Below, in pieces: positions 46,022 to 57,984 of a stretch of 64,000 nt of DNA (position 1 is its first letter; every line of letters begins with the position of its first letter). The notes beneath the pieces were generated by a model. It made no database searches. It was not told the DNA's origin and saw only the letters and a program-made list of their open reading frames with translations. The DNA comes from Corylus avellana (taxonomy: Eukaryota > Streptophyta > Magnoliopsida > Fagales > Betulaceae), in NCBI RefSeq assembly GCF_901000735.1, contig NC_081542.1, positions 30,817,111 to 30,881,110 on the forward strand, in the 5' to 3' direction. Both the position numbers and the translations under genes were made by a program.

Positions 46022-46681
46022 GTAACAAGCTAATTCTAGAAGCTGAAGGGTGCCCTAGTCTACAGTGCCAGACATCATGTGATGGCTGTTTGATAGAGCT
46101 TAAGGAAGCATGTTGATGAAAGGAGGGAATGGGAACAACTGGAGAAGAAGCTTGAGCAGAAGTAGAAACCTTGCTATCTTGCAAGAGATAAAACAATCTA
46201 GCTTCCTTCTTAGCCACCCCAATCATTCTCCAATAGTACAAACTCTGTATAAAGCAAAATCCAGCAAGGAAGATGAGACAACATCTTAGATTTTTAATAA
46301 GCTTGCCAGCAGAAATGAGATTGAAGGTAAAAGAGGGAACACATAACACTCCAGTCAATGTAAGATTTTCTGAAAGTGTGACAGTACCTATGTGATAGAT
46401 GCTATAGAACCATTAGGTAATTTCACATGTGATGAAACAATAACAGTAATGGAAGTGAAAAGGGATGGACAACTAATCATTTGATCTGTTGCTCCAGTAT
46501 CTATAATCCAAGAATCATTTTTTTGTTTCTGTTTTGGCACAATATTAATAAAAGATGCAGAAAACATAGAGTACTTAGGATCAAGATATTGAGTTGGACC
46601 TGATATGCTAGCAACAGAATTTGTAGCAGGAGATGAATGCTGTGATTGGGATGATTGACAATGTTTCAGCATTTCCATCAA
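45948..46681 (-). pseudogene. Copia 3 protease and pre-integrase domain
   Basis: The protease active site reads WIIDTGATDQMI (in the frame 46388-46681). The pre-integrase region ([20 protein letters not shown]) lies in the frame 45948-46358. A stop separates the two, and a frameshift of about one base separates this from integrase. Confidence 0.85.
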
Positions 46682-46693
46682 ATGCTGACATTG

Positions 46694-47855
46694 CTAAGAA
46701 ATCTCTCTCAACTGAGGAGGATTGTTCATATTCAGCTGGTGAAAATTCGACAAGTCAGGCTGCTGCACTTGATTTGCTGAATATGGAGTAGGTTTACCTC
46801 GAGTGAACTTGAAACTAGGTGGGTAATCATGCACCTTATAACACTTTTCAACAGTGTGACCTGCCACTCCACAACAAGAACAAACAGGACGATCTCTCCT
46901 ATAGTTTGGCTTGGAAAACTTAGGTCCTGGTGTGGTTTTAGTCATGAATGCAATAGGTTCATGAATGAAAGTTGGAGGTGCAGAACTAGGCTTAGGCATT
47001 AATGATCTAGTCATAGTGCAGAAGAAGTGTCATGACTAAGAGAACTTACACAGATTTCTCTTTGTTTCTCCTCTTGAATAGTAAGAGAGAAAACTTTGTT
47101 TATAGGAGGAAGAGGATCAATTAGTAAAATTTGAGCTCTAACAGCAGAGAAGGAATCATTTAGACCCATTAAAAACTACAGAACTCGTTCCTGGCTATAA
47201 AGCTCAAGGATTGACTTCATTCGACCACGATGACAGCAATTACAAATAGAAACAGGTCTATAATTGTTCAATTCTTCCCAAAGAGTTTTGATTCTGGTAT
47301 TGACTTACAGATGAATTCTCTTGAGCAACAACAAATATGGCCTTTTGCAGCTGAAAAAATTCTCTGGCCATTCTTCTGCATATAACGATCCTTAAGATCC
47401 TGCCACATGTCTTGGGAAGAAGTAATGTAGATGACAGTGTTGTAAATTTCCTTGGATACAGAGTTGAGAATCCAAGAAGCCACAAGATCATTACATCTAG
47501 CCCAAGCATTGAAATAGCTCTCAAAAACTGCTGGTTTTGGTAAAGAGCCATCAACAAAGCACACCTTGTTCTTGGCACTCAATGCAACAAACATTGATCT
47601 GCTCCAAGTTTTATATTTTTCTCTAGTTAATGGCTGAGAAACTAAGATAATTCCTGGATTATCACCACTGTGAAGGAAAAGGGGACTAGATGGATCAATG
47701 GGGTGAGAATTTGCAAAGGGATCTGTGAAAGTGTTTAGATTATCTATCAAAGGAGTTGACAGACGGTTTGAAGAAGAAACTTGATGATTTTCTGCCATTA
47801 TTGAAGATTGAAAATCATCTGGAAGAGCGGAAGTGGATGGAATGTTGGCTGCCAT
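46694..47855 (-). pseudogene. Copia 3 Gag
   Basis: The start is the Met at 47855 (MAANIPSTSALPDDF). The UBN2-type core includes REKYKTWSRSMFVALSAKNK and DMWQDLKDRYMQKNGQRIF. A frameshift follows near 47270. The CCHC zinc knuckle CSCCGVAGHTVEKC is in the frame 46694-47014, after further stops. Confidence 0.87.
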
Positions 47856-47936
47856 TGAAAAAACAGCAAAAGAGAAAAGAAGAGATCAGAAGAAGGAATC
47901 AAAAGAATCACAATCGTGATTATAGCTCTGATACCA

Positions 47937-48326
47937 TGTCAAACATGCAATCAACAAGATGAAATGCAGAGAAAAGGTTGAGTGAAGAGAGAAACAAGAA
48001 ACTTCTTGTTCTCTGAATAATCAACCTTACAAACAAATGAGGGATTAAACCTCTTTATATACACTTGGATACATAACAAAAAACTAACTTCAATCCCTAC
48101 TATCCTCAACTGTACAAACTAACATCAACTGTACAAGTAACAGAAAAGAAACTAACTAAGAGAAGATTACAACTGAAAAATATACATGCAGAATATCTTT
48201 TTGTAACTGCGCTCAATACTGTGCTCAAGCGCACTCGGCTTGAAATTCTTTCTATAACTGCGCTCGATCGTACTCTCCTGCGCTCTTGCTGATATGTGCA
48301 GCCAACTCAGTTTGAGTTGGCTGATA
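47937..48326 (-). repeat. 5' LTR of Copia 3
   Basis: 390 bp, plus strand TGTCAAACATGC to GTTGGCTGATA. Confidence 0.88.
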
Positions 48327-48833
48327 CAGAGCTGAAACTTGGCGTTGCATCTGGTTATGACTAACGGCCTATAATGGTGCACCTTCTCAAGTCATTCATG
48401 CAGGTTATCTTGAATGTTCTTGCCATCTTGTTGGCCTACGGCTTGATGTTTTTGTAGTAATTAAATCTCTCTGTTAACATTGCACGCACATCTAAAAAAT
48501 CTAGTTTACAAAGATGCCATTGAGAAGTCTGATGCTGCCTTAGAAGTTCTCTTTGCAGATGTTGCTCTTGATACTGCTATAAAAACAAAGGGAAAATCAA
48601 AGGATAAAAAGAAGAAAAAGATCCAAAAAAGGCCAAGGATATTAAGGTTTTTAATTGCTGGTTTTTTGTTCTTTTTTAACTTTCTTTTTGACAAAATCTT
48701 TAAGAGAACTAATATTGTATTAATAATCTACACTTCCTGTTCTGTAGGCAACAAGTAGCAGTGAGGAGCACCTTCCCCTCCACCATGAAAATGCAGAACA
48801 TTATTCAGATCCAGAGATTGGTGTTCCCCTGTC

Positions 48834-50449
48834 ATATTTTATTTATGACTTTTAAAAGTATACTTGAATTTTCCATGTCATATTATTATGCCAACTAATA
48901 TTCCCACCTCAAATTTACTCCATGTCAAACGCAAGTAAAATATTTTTAAAAAACCTACCCACGTTTTCCCAGCCCATAGCCTTGATGGAGGGGAGGAAGC
49001 TAGAGGATTCGCAGACCTTGTATACCAAAGAGTGGAAACATGGGTGGTCCTGCTTCCAAGTGTTGATTGCTTTAGTTGCCTACCCCATCTATGCCTATGC
49101 AACAGAAAAGAGAACAGCAACTACTGTGTTGTGCCCTACTTGAGAGACAACAGCTTTGTGGACGCACTAGAATATGATCCGGGATGGGAAGAGAAAGACT
49201 TTTTTCTCCGGTGGGCTTTCTCTCGTAAAGCCAAAGACGCCCCAAGACACAAAGTCTCAAGAGGGAGGGTGGAAAGGAAATCCCCTTGCCCCTCTCACTC
49301 CCTAAAGATTAAGGAATGAGAGGGCCACATCTAACCATTGTCCAAGAAATCGGAATACGGATGAGATCAAATCGTTTTTCTTCTTCTTCTTGTCCTTGTC
49401 CTGTCTTCCTTTTTTTCTTGGCTTTCTTCTCATCTTTTGAAATTCTGAATCTGTTTCTTAATTTAATTTCCTCTTCTCTTCCTATCTTCTACTTTTTCTT
49501 GGCTCAGCTCTTATGCTCTTCTCCTATGTTAAAATTCCTCTTTTTCTTGGCAACTTTCAAAAGAGGGAAGTACAGAGACAGAGACGGAGAAAAAAAATTT
49601 CTACTGCTTGACAGAGACAAAGACAAAGAGACATAAGAATTTTTCTAACCCAAACTCCATTGAAAAGAATTCACTAATTCTGTCAATGTTTTATTGTGTA
49701 CAATGCAGGTTGGAGATAGTGGGATTAAAAAAAGTGATTTCCTTGTTTTTTTTTTTTGGATCTACGACTGTGTTTGCTTTTTGTGGGGATTATGCTTGCC
49801 CTTTTGTCTGAATGAAACACAATGAAGTTACAATATTTTCTCAACTGCACATTCATACAGAGATTTGCATATGGACTTTTGACCAAGACCATTCATAGAA
49901 CTCCAATGTTGTGTTTGTACATACAATATAAAATTAATCACTTGATTCAAGGTCGTTAAGACTGGAACATATGTACTAGACCATGTTGTCAACAAGTGGA
50001 TGATGGGCTCATTAACAATTGGAGGTCCTCCTTCTCCCCACCTAATCCTGTTAAAATCACCTCTTTTGATGCTAATGATGATGTTTTATATTACCCAGAA
50101 GTCACCAAGAATTATGGTGAATCAAGTGCCAATAGCATCGATCAGGTATTTGTATCGATATACCTTACTAGCTCACCATAAAAATAATTACGACAAAAAA
50201 ATTATCCAAAGAAGCAACGAGTGAGTTATAATGTGTTTATCCTTATAGATTTTGGTACCATGCTATTAAGAAGTGGCCTAAAAATGTATATCAAGCTCAA
50301 AAACACCGACAATGGCAAGGAACCCAAATCGAAAGATGCATAGTGCAGTTATCTGACAAATGCACACGATGACTAATCCATAAAACTAAAAAATATCCTT
50401 GGATACTTCATTAAACGTTTTTTATGTTCTCCAAAAAAAGACCACCAGC
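48834..50449. repeat. dispersed duplication, arm inverted relative to 62179-63823
   Basis: This segment is the reverse complement of 62179-63823 with scattered differences. At 48834 it joins the broken DUF629-type gene, and at 50450 it meets the CACTA end. It contains a 96-residue frame (49032-49319, PYLRDNSFVDALEYDPGWEE) and an exon-like segment (49993-50142, NNWRSSFSPPNPVKITSFDA, then VLYYPEVTKNYGESSANSID, followed by GT). Both survive in the other copy, and I recognise neither. Confidence 0.85.
49993..50142 (+). pseudogene. exon-like segment of unknown gene
   Basis: A frame of about 49 codons runs from an AG at its left side to a GT donor at 50143. It includes NNWRSSFSPPNPVKITSFDA and VLYYPEVTKNYGESSANSID. 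The minus-strand copy at about 62485-62635 has equivalent sequence. The amino-acid composition looks like real protein, but I do not know the family. Confidence 0.35.
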
Positions 50450-50452
50450 ATA

Positions 50453-51474
50453 CACTACAAAAAATAACGGGTTTTGTGACGTGGCAACTGTTCATTAGTT
50501 TGTTGCCACGTTACAAAATTATAACATGTTAAAATAAGACAAGTTACCATAAGATGACGTGCTAACTCGACACGTCATCCTATGGTAACGTGTCATTTAA
50601 CACGTTGCCAAAATGGTAACGTGTTAACATGCCACGTTACCATATGGTAACGTGGCATTTTAACACGTTATAAATCGCTTAAAATTTGTAATAAATTAAA
50701 AAATAAAATTTTTCAGAAATTTGATAATGTAAAATTTTTTCAGGCACTCTTTGCATTATTTGCTAGATGAGAAGTGTATTTTTTATACAAGTGTACTCTT
50801 GTATAAAAATAATTTTGTTGACATTAATTAATATTGGGCCATTAGTTCATTCTATTAATGTCAACAAAATTATTTTGTTGACATTAATTCATTTTTTTTA
50901 TTAATAACTTTGAGAAAAATAATATTGGGGCTTAGGACTTTGAGGCAGACAGATCATGATCTAGATTGCATTTTGAAAAGAACATGTATTAGTGCTTGTG
51001 TTTTACAACACTAAAGGCATCACTACTTCTTATGTGTGAAGCATATATGCTAGACGCTATCAGCTCTATAACACTAACACCATGCTTTATTTCATAGTCA
51101 AGATATGCATTAATTGATAGGATTAATCCTATCAACTAATTAACCAAATTAAGGGAACTCGCCGATACAAGCCCTGAACATGCATGGTGGAAATATATAC
51201 GCATGTACGCCACATGCGTAATATTACGCATATTTAATTAAATTGATATATATATATCAACTTATAAGTTGATAATTAATTAATGGGTTAAATATTTCAA
51301 ACCCCCCTAGGGTTTCCCAACTTTATTTTTTCTCCCCTGGGGTTTCATTTTTATCACAGGAGGTCCCTGTGGTTTTGATAAGTGACCAAGTTAGTTCATC
51401 CGTTAATTGACCGTTAGGACTGACACGTGAACCAATCAGATGTCGACACGTGGCACATATTTAATTTTTTTAAA
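50453..51474 (+). mobile_element. CACTA terminus, displaced end of element B
   Basis: The block begins with the canonical end CACTACAAAAAATAACGG, preceded by ATA. Subterminal ACGTG motifs in both orientations follow (TAACGTGTCA, TGCCACGTTACC) to about 50680. The other CACTACAA end of the same kind is at 53456. Both ends point right, which a single intact element cannot do, so this piece looks inverted relative to the next block. Bases 51290-51474 resemble another dispersed repeat (GTCCCTGTGGTTTTGATAAG). Confidence 0.85.
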
Positions 51475-51574
51475 NNNNNNNNNNNNNNNNNNNNNNNNNN
51501 NNNNNNNNNNNNNNNNNNNNNNNNNNNNNNNNNNNNNNNNNNNNNNNNNNNNNNNNNNNNNNNNNNNNNNNNNN
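51475..51574. other. assembly gap (100 N)
   Basis: Falls where the inverted arrangement of the CACTA element changes over. Confidence 0.99.
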
Positions 51575-53455
51575 GACTCATTCTTAAAACATGCTTAAAA
51601 TGGTGTAGGGAAATGTTGGAGGCACTAGTGGTTCTCCAGGTTCTAAGGAACCGTAGGGTTAGGAGACCACATAGAATTTTCCGTGCAAGCGAGGTAATTC
51701 CATATGCATGTTGGTGTCTACTGATGTAGTGGCTCTGCCAATGGATTCATATTTTATCTAATTATGAGTTTTTAATGGCTGGATATTTGTTATTGGTCCA
51801 ATATGAAACTCTTTTTATATATTTGCTATATTTTAATGTACAACAGATAAAAAGATAATTCCCATGAAATTTACTAATTGATTATTCAGTTGTTTGTTTT
51901 TCATGCACGGAAATGTGACTAATGCTTCAGTTTCGCAATCAGATGGGTCTGGAAAATCTAACATAGAAGGGCTCAGAGAAGGGAGACAAATGATGCCAAG
52001 GGCCTCACCAGTGGCGGATCTAGGAGTTCATTTTACCGGGGGCGTCAATAAAATAATAAAATATAATGATAAATAATTTTTTTTTCTCTTTATATATTAT
52101 ATTTTTATCATAATATGGTAAATACAATAAAAAAAAAATTATACCACAATATATGTATCACAAAAGGCATATTTATATGCTAAATTGATATATTAGTTAC
52201 CATGTAGGCACTAATACAATAGTAAAGGAAAATACAAAATACGAAGTGCCTAAAATTGCATTCTATGCGGTTTTAGAGAAACAAAATCATCAAGTATTAA
52301 ATCTGAATCGAAGCTTTCAGCAATTCCCCTTTCAATATAGACAAGTAAATTATCTTTAAGAAATTCATCTTCCATTTTGTTACGAAATATTGTTTTAATA
52401 ATTGTTTACTTCTCATACTCTAATGATATTATAATAAAATTATTAGCATATTCCGATAGCTATTAGTGTCAAGCAAAGCAAAGCTTTGTTGCAACAATGG
52501 AGAAACAGAGTAATGAAGATCAAATGAAGAGAAGAGAAGGAAGAGTAGAGAGAAATCTAAGAATTGTATTCAATGAATATTTGATCTTAAACTGTTACAA
52601 TGAAAAGAATCAGTTTATATACATGATGTTAGAACTTATCTAAACAAACTAACTTAACTAATCAATAACAGAAAACTGAATGAGAAAAGAATAAGCTAAG
52701 CTATTTACAAGTTTGTTTAACACGTGTATCTAAAAATTAGCCTAAAATGAATTAATAAAAAGAACAAATCTAAGATTGGCAATAATCTTTTGAAACTCGT
52801 TGATGCTTGACAAAATCCCAAAGTACTATATAAAACACACCAAAAAAAAATAATAATAAATAACAATATTGTTTTCAAATAAGATAAACAAAATGATGAA
52901 AATGAGAGATATATCTCAATTAAAAAGTTTAAATTATAACCGAGACAAATTAAGGGCACTGTCATAATCAAGACAAATTAAAGCGTTAATGGCTTTAATT
53001 ATAAACTTTACTCTCAACTTACTTGGTTGGGATGACAAGAAAGTGCCAAATATTGATAAATAAACATTAAATTTCTTGACAATTTTTTTTTTTTTTTTTT
53101 TTTTTAAATGTGAAACCAAGAAACCAAAATAGCTGCAGGAGTTTTTTTACTTTTTTTTTTCAAAAAAAAAAAAAAAAAAAAAAAATTTGTTACTTGGGGC
53201 AGTAGACAATTCGGCCAGAAAAATATTTTAAATTTTTTTTTTTTTTTTTTTTACCAGGGGCGACCGCCCCCAGGTCGCCCCCTCTTCTCTCCGCCACTGG
53301 GCCTCACAATAGAGTAGTAGATTTTGTTGTGGTAGAATTTGTAAGGAACAATGATCTATGGTGGAATTTTGATGGTCAGAATTTTGCTACTAAAGTATGT
53401 TAGTGGGTGATATTTTGTTGGAGTACTGGACAACATCAAAGGCGTAATGAAGTAT
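51575..53455. repeat. dispersed duplication, direct copy of about 61600-62178 plus hAT
   Basis: Outside the hAT element the sequence matches 61600-62178 closely. It has two exon-like pieces. One follows an AG near 51607 and ends at a GT donor near 51692 (RNRRVRRPHRIFRASE). The other is near 51907-52008 (VTNASVSQSDGSGKSN, LREGRQMMPRA). The same pieces occur near 61630-61716 and 61930-62035. I do not recognise the gene. Confidence 0.85.
52009..53299. mobile_element. hAT-type non-autonomous transposon, 1291 bp
   Basis: Inverted ends are CAGTGGCGGATCTAGG on the left and CCGCCACTG on the right (shared CAGTGGCGGA), each followed inward by a G-rich or C-rich run. A perfect 8-bp target-site duplication GGCCTCAC lies at 52001-52008 and 53300-53307. 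The homologous locus at 62023-62030 (AGCCACAC) has the site once and no element. It encodes no transposase. Bases 52490-52722 may be a nested solo LTR (TGTTGCAACA to GTTTAACA), but I see no flanking duplication for it. Confidence 0.93.
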
Positions 53456-53489
53456 CACTACAAGAATCAATTTTTTTGGGTCACAGACT

Positions 53490-53745
53490 AGTAGTAACGT
53501 GTATATGGGGTTAATACGTTACTAAAGTGTTGTAACGTGTCTGGCGGGTTGCAATATTGGACGTAACCATTTGAAGTTTTGTAACGTGTCAGAATTTGAC
53601 ACGTTACCAAATGCTAACGTGTTAGAAAATAACACGTTACTATTAATTTGTAACGTGTTAATTTCTGCCACGTTACCATATTTGGTAATGTGGCATTTTG
53701 TGCCACGTTACCATGTAGTAACGTGGCAGTTTATGCCACGTGACT
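53490..53745. repeat. CACTA subterminal repeats
   Basis: TAACGTG and its complement CACGTTA recur more than ten times in both orientations (TAACGTGTCAGAATTTGACA, TGCCACGTTACC). Such arrays bind the element-encoded accessory protein in studied CACTA elements. Confidence 0.8.
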
Positions 53746-54645
53746 AAAGTTTAGAGGGAAAAAAAAAAATTTGGTAATTTTCTCCTGTCGTTATATATAC
53801 GACCTCGACACCTGATATACGAGTTACATATAATCAAAACCCAACATCAGTAATCAATAATCCAACGTGTTGTCAATAATCAAAATACAACATCAATATA
53901 TTACCACAATCCAACTACCACAAATAATCAAACTAACGTTATATAACTAAAATTGAGTGTAACTAACTTTATACAAACAACTAACGTGCAAATATTTAAG
54001 AAATAGTAAAATACAATACAACTAACGTTATACACAAATACAAAAAACATAAGCCTTAAACAAACACCGGAGACCAAAGTTGAGTGAACATCATCGTGAC
54101 CTCATATATACGTCTTCTCAACTTCTCCGCACTAACTGCAAAAGATAAAACAAACAATCAATCAGCTAATTAATTGACATTTGTGATATAATATTTTAAA
54201 CTCCTAGTAGATGAGCAATGCCAAAGTAAGTGAGAAAACAATTGAATAATTGTCACATATACAACCTCGACATACATATTTGCACGACCTATATATGCAC
54301 AAACACATATGTTAAGATAAACAATACATGTCTATTCAATGAGGTGGCTTCAACAAATATGGTAAGATTAACTATACAAAGCTCTAAGTACAACCAAACC
54401 AACCAGGAATAACAAAGTAGATTATATAAAGTTTATATATATATATATACTCACGGGGTGCCTGAACGACGGGTATAATGTATTGATAAACGAGACTTCT
54501 GACCAACCGGCGTCTAATGTTGGGTTTCATTGTGATCATCCTCAACTTCTACTCTTACGTCATCTACACATATTACGTTGCAATTGTGTTATATACAATT
54601 GTGTTAGATACGAACAAAGTTTATTTGACTCGTAAGATAACCGTG

Positions 54646-56585
54646 TTAATCAAATAAAAACAATAAAAATATATTGTTACCTGATCGGCTATCAACTGAG
54701 GATCTCACAATCACTCGGGCTGGGGACTCCGCATCTTGCGGATTCCGGATAGTCGTCACCTCGGGCTCGGAGCCCATACGTCTCGACCCCTCAAGGCTGT
54801 GAATCCGGGCCTCATACGCTACCATCCAAGCAGCCATCTGCTCAGCCACCCGTGCAGTCACCGCCGCAGTAATCGCCTCACTCTGGTGCGCCAGCCTCTC
54901 ATCCATTTGCTCCCTATGCTTCTCTCTCTCAGCTTCAATGGTTCTTTCAAATTCTTCGCGCAATATCATTGGGGCGCCCCAGTTTTGCGACCGTGTTTGG
55001 GACGGTGTATAGTATAAGTATATGGTGCCGTGTGCGGGCAAAATATTCTTACTGACCCCTCGAACACGACCCGCATACTCAGGCTTATTGTCGTGCGCCT
55101 GAGCATAAGCGTCATCCGGTGTCCACCTAATTGTCCCTTAGGGCCCTTCTACCTGCTCCGCAGGGTCATTTTCCAATAACTCCTCCATCCGTGCCTATAC
55201 ATGAGCATTCACATTTATATACAATTGTTAAGACTCAATAAGTTAATACATAAATAAAAATTCATGACAAGGTGTCTGCCACTTACAATTCTCGCTGTGA
55301 CCACCGGATTTGGGGAGCAACCATCTGACTTTGTATGGGTCTTGATATACGCCTTTGCTCGCGTAGAAGCCTTGCCTGAACTAATTACCTGCAATTAATT
55401 CAAACCATCAATTAAATATTCGTATATATACTACGCAATATATCACAAATATATATAGTTATGGTAAGTTAGAGTAGTACGTCCTCATGTGCAACCCTTG
55501 CATAGCTCTTCGAGCCTGTGTAATGTGGTGTTTGATTATGTGCTCGTATGTCTTTCATGTGCGCACAATAAGCCTATGAATACAACATGTAGACATAATT
55601 AATCGCTAAGCCATCAAACAATAATTACAATTAACGAAATTCAAATAGTTTCAAGTCATAACCTACTTGATAATTGGGATTACACCATTTCCCCAACAAT
55701 ATTTCCACATCTATGGGGTTGTACTTTGAAATGGTCTCACGCGCCCTTGCCGCCACTGTCGAAGGAGTGTCGTCCATCTGAATCATGAGCTTGTTCCTTA
55801 ACTTGTGCCTTAAAAGCTTCTGCTTCTCGCCCATGTCTCTAAAAGCATCTTTTTTAATTGCTGCTATATCCGACCCAGGCATAATGTAGAAGTAATTCTG
55901 CATCAATTAACAACTATCGTACTAAAGTGTTTGTTATTTTACAAAATTTAATTTTCAACTGCTACAAATCATAAATTACGAACATCTAATCTACACTTAC
56001 CATCAATGACTCAAATAAATCTTCCTTGCTTTGTTCTGGCACATCCTTCCAGTTGTCGGATAGCCTGATAAAAGACCCGATCTTGCACGTCTTGCCCATC
56101 ATCCTTCTAAATTTTTTGCCGCTTTGTCCTACGGGCTGCTACGCGCCATTATACTCCATGACGACCCTTTTTTCCATCAGGAATGTCCCACAACTTGTGC
56201 GAGTCTTTTACGATCGACACCTCAAAGTACCTGCTCTATCTGCAATGATGAAGTATATATTAGCACACAAATGGTTAAACATATATTATTTGAATTTATG
56301 TACTAATTAACTATATGTACCATCATGCATAAATATGTACATATTTTAAACTTCGGAATAGCATGCATACATACCTATCGTGCGAACCTGGTCAATAGTC
56401 AATACTGGCCAAGCAAGGTCATCGGGCTGCTCATTGTGCGCGGCACCTATCCCATCATCCATGTCTTCATTGGCCTGTGTCTCACTATCATCCACAGGTC
56501 CGCCGCTGTTTGGCTGCTGATCGAAAAAGCCATGCGGCAATATACCCCTCTGGGTCAATGTCGGTGGCGAGGATGGCAAACGCAT
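54646..56585 (-). pseudogene. CACTA B accessory protein (Ptta/En/Spm family)
   Basis: Three open stretches separated by introns read right to left. They are an acidic N-terminus (56346-56585, PPTLTQRGILPHGFFDQQPN), a middle part (55631-55906, KYNPIDVEILLGKWCNPNYQ) and a C-terminal part (54646-55041, IYLYYTPSQTRSQNWG) followed by a coiled coil. The intermediate exon near 55050-55190 carries the DDAYAQAHDNKPEYAGR block seen in the plus-strand relative at 4260-4320. In Spm the second product binds subterminal repeats. I did not resolve all splice sites. Confidence 0.72.
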
Positions 56586-56964
56586 GGAGGCGTCAGGGTC
56601 GCAAGGACTAGGCTAATATCGATACCCAAACTGGGTAAGGCCTGTCGGACCTCGTTGCTCCACGAGTATTTGGGATATCTCAGTCGAAGTGCCGATTATG
56701 TCAAAGACATCATCGTCTTTCGTATGTAACTGCCCTTCTACATGCTCAGGGAGTATCGGTCGATACCCTGATTGCTGCTGCAGAAGCATAGCAGCTTCCT
56801 GCTACTCACTGGCCATGGTGTGATCTCGACCCAGAAGAAGCTCCCTGCCGTCCTCTTGACTTCCCCCGAGTACTCATAGCAACCTACGAAATACAGCACG
56901 CAACCAATTAGATATGTGTATAGTGTGAGAAATATTCACCGCATATATGACGCAAAAATGACAA

Positions 56965-57618
56965 TCAATGCACAAATAAATAACAAACCAATAAATGTAA
57001 AATATTTAATTCATATGGAATGACATACGCCTCGATTGGTGCAAAGCCGGGTCGGACATATTGGATGTCATCATTCGGATCGTACAGCTGATTATTGTTT
57101 AAAGTGAGTGGCTCACTCTCGATCTCATGATAGTTGGCATGATCATCATTAGGCGTTTGACCTTGACCAATGTCGTATACGTTTCTAGGTTTCGTCCTCA
57201 CCGCGCAAGCCCAATCTGGGTTCCTCATATCTTCGACGTAAAAAACTTGTTCCACTTGGGAAACTAGTACATACGGCTCATCACTAATCAGCTCTCCCTT
57301 ATGGACAAGGTTTTTGAAGTTGACAAGTGTTATGCCATACTCGTCCACCTTGTACCCCCAGTCCCTTGTGGTGTTCGCCCAGTCACACTTGAACAAAACA
57401 TACTTTGTCTTGTCGTAATACTCCACCTCAAGTATTTGAGTTACTTTCCCGTAGTACGTTTCGCCATCAATAGTCGGCACGCACACGCCACTATTCTGAG
57501 ACCTCTTTCCCACATCATGTGCGATAGTTCGAAAGAACTTGCCGTTTATCACATATCTATTATATTGGACTGCTGAGACCATCAGCCCTCTACAATGCAT
57601 TACTAGTTTGGTACCCAT
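56965..57618 (-). CDS. CACTA B transposase, DUF4216 domain
   Basis: 217 residues: MHCRGLMVSAVQYNRYVING, NSGVCVPTIDGETYYGKV, VLFKCDWANTTRDWGYKVDE, EPYVLVSQVEQVFYVEDM, PDWACAVRTKPRNVYDIGQG. It is the C-terminal exon of the TnpD-type transposase and is homologous to the frame at 337-906. The preceding short exon (57720-57835) encodes RQTANRGRTITDDHLETQHF. Confidence 0.88.
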   Translation of the reverse strand: MGTKLVMHCRGLMVSAVQYNRYVINGKFFRTIAHDVGKRSQNSGVCVPTIDGETYYGKVTQILEVEYYDKTKYVLFKCDWANTTRDWGYKVDEYGITLVNFKNLVHKGELISDEPYVLVSQVEQVFYVEDMRNPDWACAVRTKPRNVYDIGQGQTPNDDHANYHEIESEPLTLNNNQLYDPNDDIQYVRPGFAPIEAYVIPYELNILHLLVCYLFVH

Positions 57619-57984
57619 ATCCTTCCTGCGTCGATCGTTCGAACAATCAACCTATGAGTCATACACAATGACGAAGTTTTGTTACTGCAATGAGAAAACA
57701 TTATGAAATTTACAAGGGGTGACATTAGTCTTACGTAGTCACGGTACCAATCGCAGAATTGCTCAAAATGTTGGGTTTCCAAATGATCGTCCGTGATCGT
57801 TCGCCCCCTGTTTGCAGTTTGTCTTATCGAATCTTTGTGTAGCCTACATTTTGAAATAAAATCAATTAAATTTAATTCACAACTAACGTTGTTGCATGAT
57901 ATGAGCATGCATATATTCATTACATAATACTAATGTCCGCAATTGGAGGAAGTCATCTGAGTTAAACAGAATGTAACGGTGAAT

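Larger units (their letters stand above)
42619..48326 (-). mobile_element. Copia LTR retrotransposon 3, full length but decayed
   Basis: LTRs are 42619-43180 and 47937-48326 and the element reads right to left. The primer site (TGGTATCAGAGC on the minus strand, 47925-47936) and the purine tract (CTTGAGGGAGGG, 43181-43192) are in place. The target-site duplication CAGAG lies at 42614-42618 and 48327-48331, and the uninterrupted site is visible in the gene copy near 38145. Gag, protease, integrase, reverse transcriptase and RNase H are all recognisable with several stops and frameshifts. With this duplication, the outer LTR edge on the minus strand is TATCAGCC rather than TG. Confidence 0.93.
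41758..48833 (+). pseudogene. second DUF629-type gene copy, split by Copia 3
   Basis: Bases 41758-42618 and 48327-48833 are colinear with the reverse complement of about 38990-37690, at high identity. This copy keeps the frame lost in the first copy (SHASLLSKLQGHVDAVEDAI, then EFTITKLKLKSFSGILEDG). Copia 3 sits inside the exon that encodes IVDGSILVRKAIMRQTE, with CAGAG repeated on both sides. Other lesions are a TAA at GYD-stop-RP (near 48361) and a changed splice acceptor before the next exon (CAG to CAC, 48483-48485). Similarity stops abruptly near 48833, in the middle of the last exon. It is an allele or a young duplicate that cannot make the full protein. Confidence 0.85.

Noticed and set aside
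52490..52722. Nested solo LTR inside the hAT element
   Set aside because: The ends TGTTGCAACA and GTTTAACA look LTR-like, but flanking 5-mers do not match and no second copy is present. I mention it only in the hAT entry.
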